Shown here: positions 34,013 through 42,151 of the stretch, piece by piece
How positions within the stretch are numbered: position 1 is the first letter of the stretch
How the letters are laid out: every line of letters begins with the position of its first letter
Origin: Caldinitratiruptor microaerophilus
Lineage (GTDB): Bacteria > Bacillota > Sulfobacillia > Symbiobacteriales > ZC4RG38
DNA length: 64,000 bases
Assembly: GCF_025999835.1 (NCBI RefSeq)
Contig: NZ_AP025628.1
Span: 2,728,001 to 2,792,000 of the forward strand
Reading direction: 5' to 3'
Made by a program: the position numbers and the translations under genes
Notes under the pieces: model-generated
Told to the model about the DNA's origin: nothing
What the model saw: only the letters and a program-made list of their open reading frames with translations
Databases searched by the model: none

Positions 34013-34939
34013 TCAGCCGGATTTATTCAGCTTCGGGATCTCCTCGACCGGGAACCCCAGCTCCAGAAGCTCTCCGCCGCGGAGCACCGTGACCGGCACC
34101 CGTTCGCCGGGGCGGTGGGCCGCCAGCACCTGGCGCAACTGGCCCAGGTGGATCGCCGGCCGGTCGTCGATGCGGACGACCATGTCCATCGTCTCGAGGC
34201 CGGCGCGGGCCGCGGGCCCGTCGGGGTTCAGGGTCTGGACCACCACGCCCCGGTCGGCGGGCAGCTCGAGCGCCTGGACCACGGTGGGGTCGATCACCTC
34301 GGGCTGACCCGAAAACCCCAGCCAGGGATGGGTGGCGGACCCGTATTCGATGATCTGGTTGGCCAGGCGCGCGGCGACCGAGAAACGCACGGCCAGGCTC
34401 AGACCCTGCACCCAGGCCAGGCCGTTCAGTCCCACGATGCGGCCCTCCAGGTCGATGAGGGGACCGCCCACGTTGCCCGGGTGCACGGCGGCGTCGGTCA
34501 CGATCAGCCCGTCCACCGGGAACCGCTCGGGCCGGTAGACCGTGTGGTCGCTGGCGCTGACGATGCCGGCGCTGGCCGTCAGTTCGACGCCGAGGGCGAA
34601 ACCCACCGCCAGCACCACGCGGCCGACGACGATCTCGGAGTCGGGCGCCAGAGCCGGCGGTTCGACGGGAAGCCGCCCCTGCACCCGCAGGACCGAGACG
34701 AAGTAGAGCGGGTCGACCGCGATGCACTCGGCGCTGAACTTCCGCCCTTCGGGGGTGCGGACCGTGACCTCGTCTCCCATCCCGGCGATCTGCCCCGACG
34801 TCACCACGTGGTAGTTGTCGAGGATGACCCCCGTGCCCAGCGTCAGGCTCTTCTCCTGGGGGTCGAAGGCGGCCACGTGCATGACGGCGCTCCGCGCCCG
34901 CTCGAGCGCGCGGATGTGACTCTCCGACCACGCATCCAT
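34013..34939 (-). CDS. HtrA/DegP-like protein with all three catalytic residues replaced
   Basis: A 308-residue trypsin-like domain plus PDZ domain, in the arrangement of HtrA. The protease fold is recognisable (GTGVILDNYHVVTSGQIAG; VDPLYFVSVLRVQG; DAAVHPGNVGGPLIDLEGRIVGLNGL). However, Gln50 stands where the His should be, Phe80 for the Asp and Val157 for the Ser of GNSGGP. The PDZ domain (about 215-300) is intact (GVVVQTLNPDGPAARAGLETMDMVVRIDDRP). No signal peptide. Likely a non-proteolytic scaffold or chaperone. The start is the ATG 9 bases after GAGGT; one two codons earlier is possible. Confidence 0.85.
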   Translation of the reverse strand: MDAWSESHIRALERARSAVMHVAAFDPQEKSLTLGTGVILDNYHVVTSGQIAGMGDEVTVRTPEGRKFSAECIAVDPLYFVSVLRVQGRLPVEPPALAPDSEIVVGRVVLAVGFALGVELTASAGIVSASDHTVYRPERFPVDGLIVTDAAVHPGNVGGPLIDLEGRIVGLNGLAWVQGLSLAVRFSVAARLANQIIEYGSATHPWLGFSGQPEVIDPTVVQALELPADRGVVVQTLNPDGPAARAGLETMDMVVRIDDRPAIHLGQLRQVLAAHRPGERVPVTVLRGGELLELGFPVEEIPKLNKSG

Positions 34940-34988
34940 GGGCATAGACCTCAGCCCCGTCCCCAGTCACTTCATCGATTTTACCATT

Positions 34989-35312
34989 TTATCCGTACGC
35001 CTTCGGCGCCTGGAACACCAGGACGACGGCGGGCCCAGGCCCGTCGTTGGCAATCGCGTGCGGCACTCCGGGCCCGGCGAGGGCCGCCCAGCCGGGGCCC
35101 AGGACCCGTTCCTCCTCCCCGATCCGCACGCGCGCCTCTCCCTCCAGGATGACGTAGTACTTGTCCGTCTCCGCGTGGGTGTGTAGCCGCTGGCTCTGGC
35201 CGGGCAGGAGGCAGTAGACGTCGACGGCGCTGCGCTCGGTCGCCAGCAGCGTCACCTTCTGGTACTTGTCCGGGTCGAAGCGCCGGGCCGCGCGGCTGTC
35301 GGCGAAAGGCAC
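34989..35312 (-). CDS. Cupin-domain protein
   Basis: A 107-residue single cupin barrel. Motif 1 reads SQRLHTHAETDKYYVILEGEARVRIGEE and motif 2 is GPGVPHAIANDG, supplying the His/Glu ligands of a metal site. GTG start behind GGGAGGG. It is separated from the upstream regulator by a terminator. Small cupins may be sugar isomerases, dioxygenases or binding proteins; no specific role can be given. Confidence 0.85.
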   Translation of the reverse strand: MPFADSRAARRFDPDKYQKVTLLATERSAVDVYCLLPGQSQRLHTHAETDKYYVILEGEARVRIGEEERVLGPGWAALAGPGVPHAIANDGPGPAVVLVFQAPKAYG

Positions 35313-35364
35313 GTGGGATCCCTCCCACCCGCATGGTACCGCGCCGGGTCCCCCAAACGCCAGA

Positions 35365-35387
35365 AGGAGAGGGCACCTCCCTCTCCT
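35365..35387 (-). terminator. Terminator of the SufR-like regulator gene
   Basis: Stem AGGAGAGGG / CCCTCTCCT with a 5-base loop. On the minus strand it is followed by TCTGGCGTTT, a weak T-rich tail. It lies between the regulator stop and the cupin gene. Confidence 0.55.
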
Positions 35388-35451
35388 CCGCGGTGTGACG
35401 TTCATGCACCGGTGGCTCGCCGCCTGCCGTTTCGCGGATGGAAACCCGGCT

Positions 35452-36153
35452 TCAGTGGCCGTCTCGGGGGCCGGACTCCTCCGGGGTGGCCTCCGCAGCG
35501 TGCGGAGTGCGGATGACGTACTTGCAGGCGGGCTGGCCGTCGGCGATGCACTCGACACGCTCGACCTGATCGGTTCCGAGAACTGTCTTGAAGAACTTCA
35601 ACTCATGCTTACACGCCTGTGGATACTTCCTTGAAACTGCGTGCACCGGGCAGTTGAATTCCCGTAGCACGAACTCCCCGGGGCCGTCGCCCTTCTCCCA
35701 GGAGGCGAGGTACCCGTTGGCCGCCTGGAGCTCGGCCAGCCGGGCTACCCGTTCCCGGACGTCCTTGCCCCGGGTCACCTGCGGCCCGTAGTTCTCCGTG
35801 AGGCGCTCCCAGCGGCGGGCGAAGAACTCGTCCACCATCCTCTGGTCCGGTGCCTGCTCCGCCATGAAGTCCACCATCTCCACGGCAAGGGTGCTGTACT
35901 TCTTGGGGAACAGGTCGTCCGCCGCCTCAGTGAGGGAGTAGAGCCGTGTGGGCCGGCCCATGGGCTGGCGCATCAGGGTGGACGTCACGAGATCGTCCCG
36001 CTCCAGGGCCGTCAGGTGGCGGCGTACGGCGACGTGGGTGATCCCGAGCCTCTCGCCCAGTTCGCTCACCGTAAGCGGACCGGCCGTCCGCAAAAGGTAG
36101 ATGATCTCCCGCCGGGTGGAGCGGTCCTCGGAGGGTTCCACGTTGGAGACCAC
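35452..36153 (-). CDS. SufR-like winged-helix regulator with four conserved cysteines
   Basis: A 233-residue regulator. The N-terminal DeoR/ArsR-type helix-turn-helix reads LRTAGPLTVSELGERLGITHVAVRRHLTALERDDLV. The C-terminal domain carries four cysteines at about residues 168, 181, 202 and 210 (FNCPVHAVSRKYPQACKHE; ERVECIADGQPACKY), the pattern of SufR-type Fe-S repressors. GTG start 10 bases after AAAGGAG; a GTG three codons earlier is too close. An extended -10 (TGTTAGAAT) and an inverted repeat lie just upstream. No suf genes are adjacent, so the target may be itself or the divergent zinc-ribbon gene. Confidence 0.82.
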   Translation of the reverse strand: MVSNVEPSEDRSTRREIIYLLRTAGPLTVSELGERLGITHVAVRRHLTALERDDLVTSTLMRQPMGRPTRLYSLTEAADDLFPKKYSTLAVEMVDFMAEQAPDQRMVDEFFARRWERLTENYGPQVTRGKDVRERVARLAELQAANGYLASWEKGDGPGEFVLREFNCPVHAVSRKYPQACKHELKFFKTVLGTDQVERVECIADGQPACKYVIRTPHAAEATPEESGPRDGH

Positions 36154-36178
36154 AGATCTCACGCTCCTTTCGCTACGT

Positions 36179-36199
36179 TGATTCTAACATAGTTAATCA
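36179..36199 (-). promoter_or_regulatory. Promoter/operator of the SufR-like gene
   Basis: Imperfect palindrome TGAT-TC-TAAC-ATA-GTTA-ATCA overlapping the extended -10 TGTTAGAAT on the minus strand, about 25 bases before the start codon. A second perfect palindrome, GTACTAGTAC, lies at 36253-36262. Both are candidate regulator sites. Confidence 0.5.
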
Positions 36200-36305
36200 C
36201 TGGGGAAAGACCGCCACTTGAGCCATTTTGGCGGGTGCAGCATAGGTCATTCGTACTAGTACCGCCCTCCTCTCTCGCCCGGTGGGCGCCGGAGGCGCCC
36301 GCGCC

Positions 36306-36334
36306 TTGACGTGGCCTGAGCCCGCGGCTATCTT
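36306..36334 (+). promoter_or_regulatory. Promoter of the small zinc-ribbon gene
   Basis: -35 TTGACG, 17-base spacer, -10 TATCTT, about 30 bases upstream of the ATG. Confidence 0.65.
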
Positions 36335-36365
36335 GAAGGCGAAATGCAACAGGGAGGCAAGCGGG

Positions 36366-36656
36366 ATGTTCGTCTGCTCGGGCTGCGAACAGCAATACGA
36401 GGATCAGGAACTCAAGTATACGCTCTTACACCACAGCCGTGCGAGCCACCCGGCCCGGGAGATGTTTCTCCGCCGCTTCCACAGCGCTCGCTGTCTCGAG
36501 TCCTTCCTGCACCGTCTCGAACGCCACGCCGACCGGTACATCCTGACCGACCTGACCGGCCCGGAGCCGGTCACCCTGGGCCCGGCCCTGCCGGGCGACC
36601 TGCGTGAGCAGCTCTTCGGCCACCCCGCGGGGACCGGCGGACCCCGCGCCCGCTGA
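36366..36656 (+). CDS. Small zinc-ribbon-like protein
   Basis: A 96-residue cytoplasmic protein. The ATG is behind AGGGAGG and a good sigma-A promoter. The N-terminus has a CxxC pair (MFVCSGCEQQYEDQELKYTLLHH). A further Cys at ARCLESF could complete a metal site with His residues. The remainder is helical. It is divergent from the SufR-like regulator and convergent with lysS. Function unknown. Confidence 0.7.
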   Translation: MFVCSGCEQQYEDQELKYTLLHHSRASHPAREMFLRRFHSARCLESFLHRLERHADRYILTDLTGPEPVTLGPALPGDLREQLFGHPAGTGGPRAR

Positions 36657-36684
36657 GCCGGGGGGAGGCCGATCCCTGCGAGGT

Positions 36685-38208
36685 TCAGCGGCCCGGCCGG
36701 GCCTGGTCGCGGGCCTGAGCGATGAGCTCGCGCACCCGGTCCTTCCCGATCAGCGTCACGAAGCCCCCGACCCGGGGGCCACTGTCACTCCCCAGGAGCA
36801 CCCCGTACAGGATGCGGAACACGTCGCGCGCCGGCAATCCCCGGTCCCGGGCGATCTGGAACACGCCGCCCTGGATCCCGTCGGCGCTTTCTTCGCGGTC
36901 GAGGAGCGCCAGGAAGTCGTCCACCACGGCCCACTGCTCGGGCGTCAGGTCCGGCACCCGGCGGGTGGGCAGGACGAAGTCCTCGTGATAAGCGACGGCC
37001 TTCTCCAGGAGCTCCCGCACGTAGCCCCAGTGCTCCCCGACCTGCTTGTGGCCGAAGCTGCGCTCGAGATACGGGCGCAGGAGGTCGGGGTCGGTCACCC
37101 CGATCGCGTTCACCAGCCCGAGGAGGTCGCTGAAGCGCAGCCCGCCGAGGTCAGGGCGGTCGCCGTGGTAGTAGATGTAGCGGTACTGGGGGTCCTCCTT
37201 CGGCAGGGTGAGGACCTCGTCCATGTACCGGACCACCGTCTCCGGGCCCAGGCGCTTCTGCTCCCGCGGGTTCTTGAACATGAGGAGGTTCACCGCGTCC
37301 TGGGTGCCCCAGCGGTGGAAGTTCTCCAGGGAGATGCCCTCGCCCACGGACTTCGAGATCTTCCGGCCCTCTTCCGTGAGGAACATCTCGTAGAACATCT
37401 GCACGGGCGGCTCGCCGCCGGCCAGCCGCACGATCTCGCTGGAGATCCGGGCCGAGTCGATGAGGTCCTTCCCGTACATCTCGTAACGAACGGGGAAGTA
37501 GAGCCAGCGGGCCGCCCAGTCGATCTTCCATCCCAGCTTCCCCTTGCCGCCCAGGGCGTCCTGCTCGCCGGCGTACCCGCACCCCCGGACCCCCCGGAAC
37601 GCCCCCGTGCAGGTGTAGCGCACGCGGGTGGTCTCCGGGTCCCACTCCCGGACGACCGTGGTGTTCACGCGCCCGCAGTTCTCGCACCGGGGCTGCCAGA
37701 AGAACCACCCTTCCCGGTTCTCCTCCCGGAGGGTCGGCAACATGAGGTCGAGGATCGCCTGGCCGTGGCGGAACAGGCGGCGGATCACGTCGTCGAAGTG
37801 GCCGCCCTGGTACATCGACGCCGAGGACACCAGGCGGTGGGGGATGCCCGTCCGGGCGAGCATCTCCGCCAGCTCGCGGTTCATGTGGGCCGAGTACGAC
37901 GCGCAGCACCCGTACGGGTCCGGGATGCTGGAGACGGGCTTGCCCAGATGTTCCTCGAGCCACGGGGCGTCGATGTTCTTCGGGATCTTCCGGAGCCCAT
38001 CCATGTCGTCCGAGAACACGACGATCTCCGGGTCCTTGCCGAGGTCCCGGAGCGCCATCGCCACGTAGTGCGTCCGGACGACCTCCCCCACCGTGCCCAT
38101 GTGCGGGTGGCCGGACGGGCCGAACCCGGTCTCCAGCACCGGGCGCGCCTCGTCCGGCCAGCGCTCGACGATCCGTGCGGCCTCCCGTTCCGGCCACAGC
38201 GTTGCCAT
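36685..38208 (-). CDS. lysS: Lysyl-tRNA synthetase, class I
   Basis: Charges tRNA-Lys. The 507-residue protein is the class I form: HIGH-type motif GHPHMG at residues 33-38, KMSKS-type motif RKISKS around residue 285, and a zinc-binding insertion with CENCGRVNT and CTGAFRGVRGCGYAG. Domain order matches archaeal-type LysRS-I, and it bears no resemblance to class II enzymes. ATG start behind GGGAGG and a strong promoter. Most Firmicutes use class II LysRS. Whether a class II copy also exists in this genome cannot be seen here. Confidence 0.94.
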   Translation of the reverse strand: MATLWPEREAARIVERWPDEARPVLETGFGPSGHPHMGTVGEVVRTHYVAMALRDLGKDPEIVVFSDDMDGLRKIPKNIDAPWLEEHLGKPVSSIPDPYGCCASYSAHMNRELAEMLARTGIPHRLVSSASMYQGGHFDDVIRRLFRHGQAILDLMLPTLREENREGWFFWQPRCENCGRVNTTVVREWDPETTRVRYTCTGAFRGVRGCGYAGEQDALGGKGKLGWKIDWAARWLYFPVRYEMYGKDLIDSARISSEIVRLAGGEPPVQMFYEMFLTEEGRKISKSVGEGISLENFHRWGTQDAVNLLMFKNPREQKRLGPETVVRYMDEVLTLPKEDPQYRYIYYHGDRPDLGGLRFSDLLGLVNAIGVTDPDLLRPYLERSFGHKQVGEHWGYVRELLEKAVAYHEDFVLPTRRVPDLTPEQWAVVDDFLALLDREESADGIQGGVFQIARDRGLPARDVFRILYGVLLGSDSGPRVGGFVTLIGKDRVRELIAQARDQARPGR

Positions 38209-38249
38209 TCCCTATCCTCCCAGCGTCGCCCTCGCGGTTGCCTGCCGAC

Positions 38250-38278
38250 AGTATAAGGATGCTGCCCGCCCGGTTCAA
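38250..38278 (-). promoter_or_regulatory. Sigma-A promoter of lysS
   Basis: Minus strand -35 TTGAAC, 17-base spacer, -10 TATACT. The -35 overlaps the stop codon of the upstream TRAP permease gene. Confidence 0.7.
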
Positions 38279-40212
38279 GCCGGCCGGGGCTGCCGCCGGG
38301 CCCGCAGGAACTGGACCGCGAACACCCCCACCACCACCGCGGCGCCGGCCAGGTCGGTCATCAGCCCGGGGTCGACAAGCAGGATACCCCCGACCGCCAG
38401 GGCCAGCCGTTCCAGGGCGCGCAGGGAGGTGCTCAGGTGGCCGGTCACCGCTGCCCCCAGGGCCGCCATCCCGGTGGTGGCGGTGAGAAGGATCAGCAGG
38501 ATCTTGAGGGGCGTCGCCCCCACCAGCACGAGGCTCGGGGAGACGGCGAAGATGTAGGGCACCAGGAACGCTCCCAGGGCCAGCTTCACCGACTCGACGC
38601 CCGTCTTCATCGGGTTCGCCCCGGCGATCGCCGCCCCCGCGTAGGAGGCCAGCGCCACGGGCGGCGTGATGTCCGCGACGATCCCGAAGTAGAAGACGAA
38701 GAGATGGGCGGCGATGGGCGCCACCCCCAGCTTCTCCAGGGCCGGGGCGGCCATGGTGGCCAGCACGATGTACGTCGCTGTGGTGGGCAGCCCCATCCCC
38801 AGGACCAGCGAGGCGATCATGGTGAAGAAGAGCGCCACCCAGAGGTTCTGCCCCGCCAGGTCCAGCAGGTTGTTGGACAGCTTGAGGCCGATCCCGGTCA
38901 GGGTCACCACGCCGACGATGATGCCGGCGGTCGCGCAGGCCGCGATCACCCCGAGGGCGCTGCGGGCCGCTTCTTCCAGGGTCCGGAGGATCGCACGGAT
39001 GCCCATCCGGGTCGCCGGCCGCAAGAGTCCGAAGACCCAGGCCAGGGCCATGCCGTAGACCGCGGCCCGGGCGGGGCTGAAGCCGGCGTCCATGAGCCAG
39101 AAGATCACCACCAGCGGGATCACCAGGTACCCCTGCTTCAGGACCACGTCCTTCAGCCGGGGCAACTGGTCGCGGGGAAGCCCCGTGAGACCGCTGCGCA
39201 GGGCCTCGAGGTGGACCATCAGGAAGACCCCGGTGAAGTAGAGGAGGGCGGGGATCGCCGCCGCCTTGGCGATCTCGATGTACGGGATGTTCAGGAACTC
39301 CACCATCACGAAGGCGGCGGCGCCCATGATCGGCGGCATCAGCTGCCCGCCCGTGGAGGCCGACGCCTCCACCGCCGCCGCGAACTCCGGCCGGTAGCCC
39401 AGTCGCTTCATCATCGGGATGGTGAAGGAGCCCGACCCCGCGGTGTTGGCGATCGAGGACCCCGAGATGGTCCCCTCCAGGGCGCTGGAGACCACGGCCA
39501 CCTTGGCCGGCCCGCCCGGGCTCTGCCCCGTCAGCGCCATGGCAATGTCGACGAAGAACTGCCGGATGCCCGTCTTCTCCAGGAACTGGGCGAACAGCAG
39601 GTAGACGAAGATCACCGTGGCCGAGACGCCGAGAGGGATGCCGAAGATGCCCTCCAGGCCCAGGTAGGTGTGCTCCAGGAGCCTGGCCAGGGAGTAGCCG
39701 CGGTGGCGGAAGAGCCCGGGCAGCAGGTTGCCCCACAGGGCATAGGCCAGAAAGCCCAGGGCCACCAGCACCATCGGCCATCCGGCCACGCGCCGGGTGG
39801 CCTCCAGCACCAGGAGCGTCCCCACCGCCGCCACCGTCAGGTCGAGGGTCGTCACCAGCCCGGCCCGGGCCACCAGGTCCTCGTAGAACACGACCGGGTA
39901 GAAGCCCGCGGCCAGGCCGAGGATGGCCAGCAGCACGTCGTACCAGGGCACGCGGCCCTTGATGTCGCCCCTGCGGGCCGGGTAGAGCAGGAAGATCATG
40001 CCCAGCGCGATCGCCAGCTGGGTCGCCCGCTGCATCTGCGCCGGCAGCGGGAGCGTGGCGGCCGTGTACAGGTGGAAGAGGCCCAGGGCCACCCCCAGGA
40101 ACGCGATGGCCACGGCCCACTTCCCGGTCAGCCGCCGGTACCCCGACTCCCGGTCGAGCTTCACCATCAGCTCCTCTTCGGCGTTCCGCGCAGGGGTCGG
40201 GTGTTGCGCCAT
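38275..40212 (-). CDS. TRAP transporter fused permease (4TM/12TM)
   Basis: The membrane part of a TAXI-type TRAP carrier: small DctQ-like and large DctM-like subunits fused in 645 residues, with about 16 hydrophobic segments. Family markers are PAKVAVVSSALEGTISGSSIANTAGSGSFTIPMM, ASASTGGQLMPPIMGAAAFVM, VLGMGLPTTATYIV and FGIVADITPPVALASYAGAAIA. Driven by an ion gradient and supplied by the TAXI binding protein encoded two genes upstream. ATG start behind GGAGG, overlapping the DUF1850 gene by 46 bases. Confidence 0.93.
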   Translation of the reverse strand: MAQHPTPARNAEEELMVKLDRESGYRRLTGKWAVAIAFLGVALGLFHLYTAATLPLPAQMQRATQLAIALGMIFLLYPARRGDIKGRVPWYDVLLAILGLAAGFYPVVFYEDLVARAGLVTTLDLTVAAVGTLLVLEATRRVAGWPMVLVALGFLAYALWGNLLPGLFRHRGYSLARLLEHTYLGLEGIFGIPLGVSATVIFVYLLFAQFLEKTGIRQFFVDIAMALTGQSPGGPAKVAVVSSALEGTISGSSIANTAGSGSFTIPMMKRLGYRPEFAAAVEASASTGGQLMPPIMGAAAFVMVEFLNIPYIEIAKAAAIPALLYFTGVFLMVHLEALRSGLTGLPRDQLPRLKDVVLKQGYLVIPLVVIFWLMDAGFSPARAAVYGMALAWVFGLLRPATRMGIRAILRTLEEAARSALGVIAACATAGIIVGVVTLTGIGLKLSNNLLDLAGQNLWVALFFTMIASLVLGMGLPTTATYIVLATMAAPALEKLGVAPIAAHLFVFYFGIVADITPPVALASYAGAAIAGANPMKTGVESVKLALGAFLVPYIFAVSPSLVLVGATPLKILLILLTATTGMAALGAAVTGHLSTSLRALERLALAVGGILLVDPGLMTDLAGAAVVVGVFAVQFLRARRQPRPA

Positions 40213-40715
40213 TGCCACACCTCCGTCACGAGGATCCGGATGAAGGGCAGTCGCTCTGCGGCCAGCCGGACGGACCGGTCTGCCCCCGCCCCGGCGAGGA
40301 GGTCCCACTCCCGGCCCCCCACCTGCAGCCAGTGGCCGTAGGGCGCCACCCCCAGGTAGAGGCGGTCCAGCACCGTGTCGTAGCCGGTGACGACGATCCG
40401 GTCCCGCTCGATGCGCCAGGTCGTGCCCCCCTCGGGGCGATGGGGCAGGTTGGCGCCGAACTGGTCGAAGACCATCTCGACGAGGCGAAGGCGGCCGCCC
40501 GCGGTGACAGCGTAGGTTTCGGTGACCGGGCGCCGGGTGACGGTGTGGATCCAGGTGAGGCGGAACTCCTCGCCCGCCCGGACGGGCGCCGCCCAGATCA
40601 GGTCTCCGTCGCGGGCCCCTCGCACCGTCAGGGCCCGCGACGGGAACAGGAGGAGGGCGACGGCCGCCAGGGCCGCCGCCCCCACCGCGCAGCGACGCTT
40701 ACTTGACGTCGACAC
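40167..40715 (-). CDS. DUF1850 protein of the TRAP-TAXI operon
   Basis: A 182-residue protein with an N-terminal signal/anchor segment (CAVGAAALAAVALLLFPSRAL). The family core is FRLTWIHTVTRRPVTETYAV, then MVFDQFGANLPHRPEG and a C-terminal strand-rich part. DUF1850 proteins almost always sit between the TAXI binding protein and the fused permease, but their role is unknown. GTG start overlapping the TAXI gene stop by 17 bases. Confidence 0.85.
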   Translation of the reverse strand: MSTSSKRRCAVGAAALAAVALLLFPSRALTVRGARDGDLIWAAPVRAGEEFRLTWIHTVTRRPVTETYAVTAGGRLRLVEMVFDQFGANLPHRPEGGTTWRIERDRIVVTGYDTVLDRLYLGVAPYGHWLQVGGREWDLLAGAGADRSVRLAAERLPFIRILVTEVWQWRNTRPLRGTPKRS

Positions 40716-41724
40716 CCTTCTCCTTCAGGTACTTCGCCGCGCCCGGGTGGAACGGAATGGTAACGCCGTCGGCTGCCTGCTTCACGTCGAACTCCTTCGC
40801 CTTGGCGTGGCCGATGTCGCCCGCCTTCTCGAAGAGCACCTTCGTCATCTGGTAGACCAGGTCCTCAGGCAGTTCGTCCCGGACCACCAGGGTCGCCTTG
40901 AGGGCGACCACGTCGGTGTCCTGGGTCATGCCCTTGTACGTGCCGGCCTTGACGGTGTACTTCACGAAGAACGGGTAGACCTGCTTCACCTTCTCCGCGT
41001 CGACCGGGAGGAGCCGGATGTTCGTCGCGGTCTCCAGGTCGGCCAGGGAGGCGGTGGGCACGCCGGAGACGATGACGAGGGCGTCGGCCTGCTTGTCCTT
41101 CATCGCCGCGGCGCCCTCGGCGAAGGAGAGGTAGAGCGGCTCGAGGTCCTTGCGGTCCTTGTAGTCCAGCCCGTAGGTACCGAAGATCTGGCGGGCGTTC
41201 AGCTCCGTGCCGGAACCGGCGGCGCCCACCACCACCCGCTTGCCCCTCAGGTCCTCGATCGTCTTGACGGGGCTGTCGGCCGGCACCACGATCTGGACGA
41301 CCTCAGGATAGAGAGCGGCGACGGCGAGGTAGTTCGTGTACTTCTCGTTCTTCTCGGCGAAGGCTTCCTTGCCGCTCCTGCCGTAGTCCGCGGTGTCGTT
41401 CTGGATCAGGGCCAGGTCGGCTTCCTTCTTGCCCAGGGCCCGGATGTTGGCCACCGAAGCGCCGGTGGACTGGACCGTCACGTTCAGGCCGGGGATGTTG
41501 TCGGCCCACACCTTGGCCATGCCGCCGCCCAGAGGATAGTAAGTACCGCCGGTTCCGCCCGTGGCGAAGATGAGTTCGGTCTTCTGGGCCGGCTTCGAGG
41601 ACTGCGCCTGGCTCGAGCCGCCGGCGCCGCCGGTCCCGCCCGTGCTCTGGGAGCCGCCGCAGCCCGCCAGCAGGCTGGCGCTCAGCAGGGCGGCGAGCAG
41701 GAGAACTCCGCTACGCTTGCGCAA
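40699..41724 (-). CDS. TAXI-family TRAP solute-binding lipoprotein
   Basis: Captures the solute outside the membrane for the fused TRAP permease. The 341-residue protein has a lipoprotein signal with lipobox LLAGC (Cys22), a Gly/Ser linker, then the TAXI fold: ELIFATGGTGGTYYPLGGGMAKVWADNIPGLNVTVQSTGASVANI and GKRVVVGAAGSGTELNARQIF. The TTG start is behind GAGGGGG. TAXI ligands include glutamate and other dicarboxylates in a few studied cases; the ligand here is unknown. Confidence 0.92.
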   Translation of the reverse strand: MRKRSGVLLLAALLSASLLAGCGGSQSTGGTGGAGGSSQAQSSKPAQKTELIFATGGTGGTYYPLGGGMAKVWADNIPGLNVTVQSTGASVANIRALGKKEADLALIQNDTADYGRSGKEAFAEKNEKYTNYLAVAALYPEVVQIVVPADSPVKTIEDLRGKRVVVGAAGSGTELNARQIFGTYGLDYKDRKDLEPLYLSFAEGAAAMKDKQADALVIVSGVPTASLADLETATNIRLLPVDAEKVKQVYPFFVKYTVKAGTYKGMTQDTDVVALKATLVVRDELPEDLVYQMTKVLFEKAGDIGHAKAKEFDVKQAADGVTIPFHPGAAKYLKEKGVDVK

Positions 41725-41851
41725 CAGAAAAGCCCCCTCTGTACGCGCTTCTGTCTGTCCGGCTAATAGTTCTGCGGTGAACCGGGCTTCCCCTCTTGGA
41801 AGGGAGCACCGCCTGTCCGGCGAATCGCGATCCGCACGGAGGTGACGGCCC

Positions 41852-42086
41852 ATGCCGGTGGAACCGTTCCGTCCCCACCGGCTACAAGGTGATCGCCATC
41901 CCGTTCCGCGCCGGGCGGCCCGCAGGGCCCCCCGCCGACTTCCTCGCCGGGTTCCTCCGGGGCCGCGAGGCATGGGGGCGGCCGGTCGACGTGCTGGTGG
42001 CGCCGGACGGCGCTCTCCTGGTCACGGACGACCGCGCGGGGGCGATTTACCGGATCACCTGGGAAGGTTCGCCCGGCGCGCCGTAA
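41852..42086 (+). pseudogene. Remnant of a PQQ-dependent sugar (sorbosone) dehydrogenase
   Basis: Only the C-terminal end of the beta-propeller remains: GYKVIAIPFRAGRPAGPPAD, FLAGFLRGREAWGRPVDVLV and APDGALLVTDDRAGAIYRIT, a stretch typical of glucose/sorbosone dehydrogenases. A GGAGGTGA site and ATG sit just upstream but in a different frame, so a start followed by a one-base slip and loss of about 300 codons is apparent. Treated as a deletion relic. Confidence 0.6.
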
Positions 42087-42151
42087 CCTTCCGGACGGCT
42101 CGGGCGTTCCGGATATGGAGTCACCGTTCGGGTACCGGGAGGGGAAGTCGG

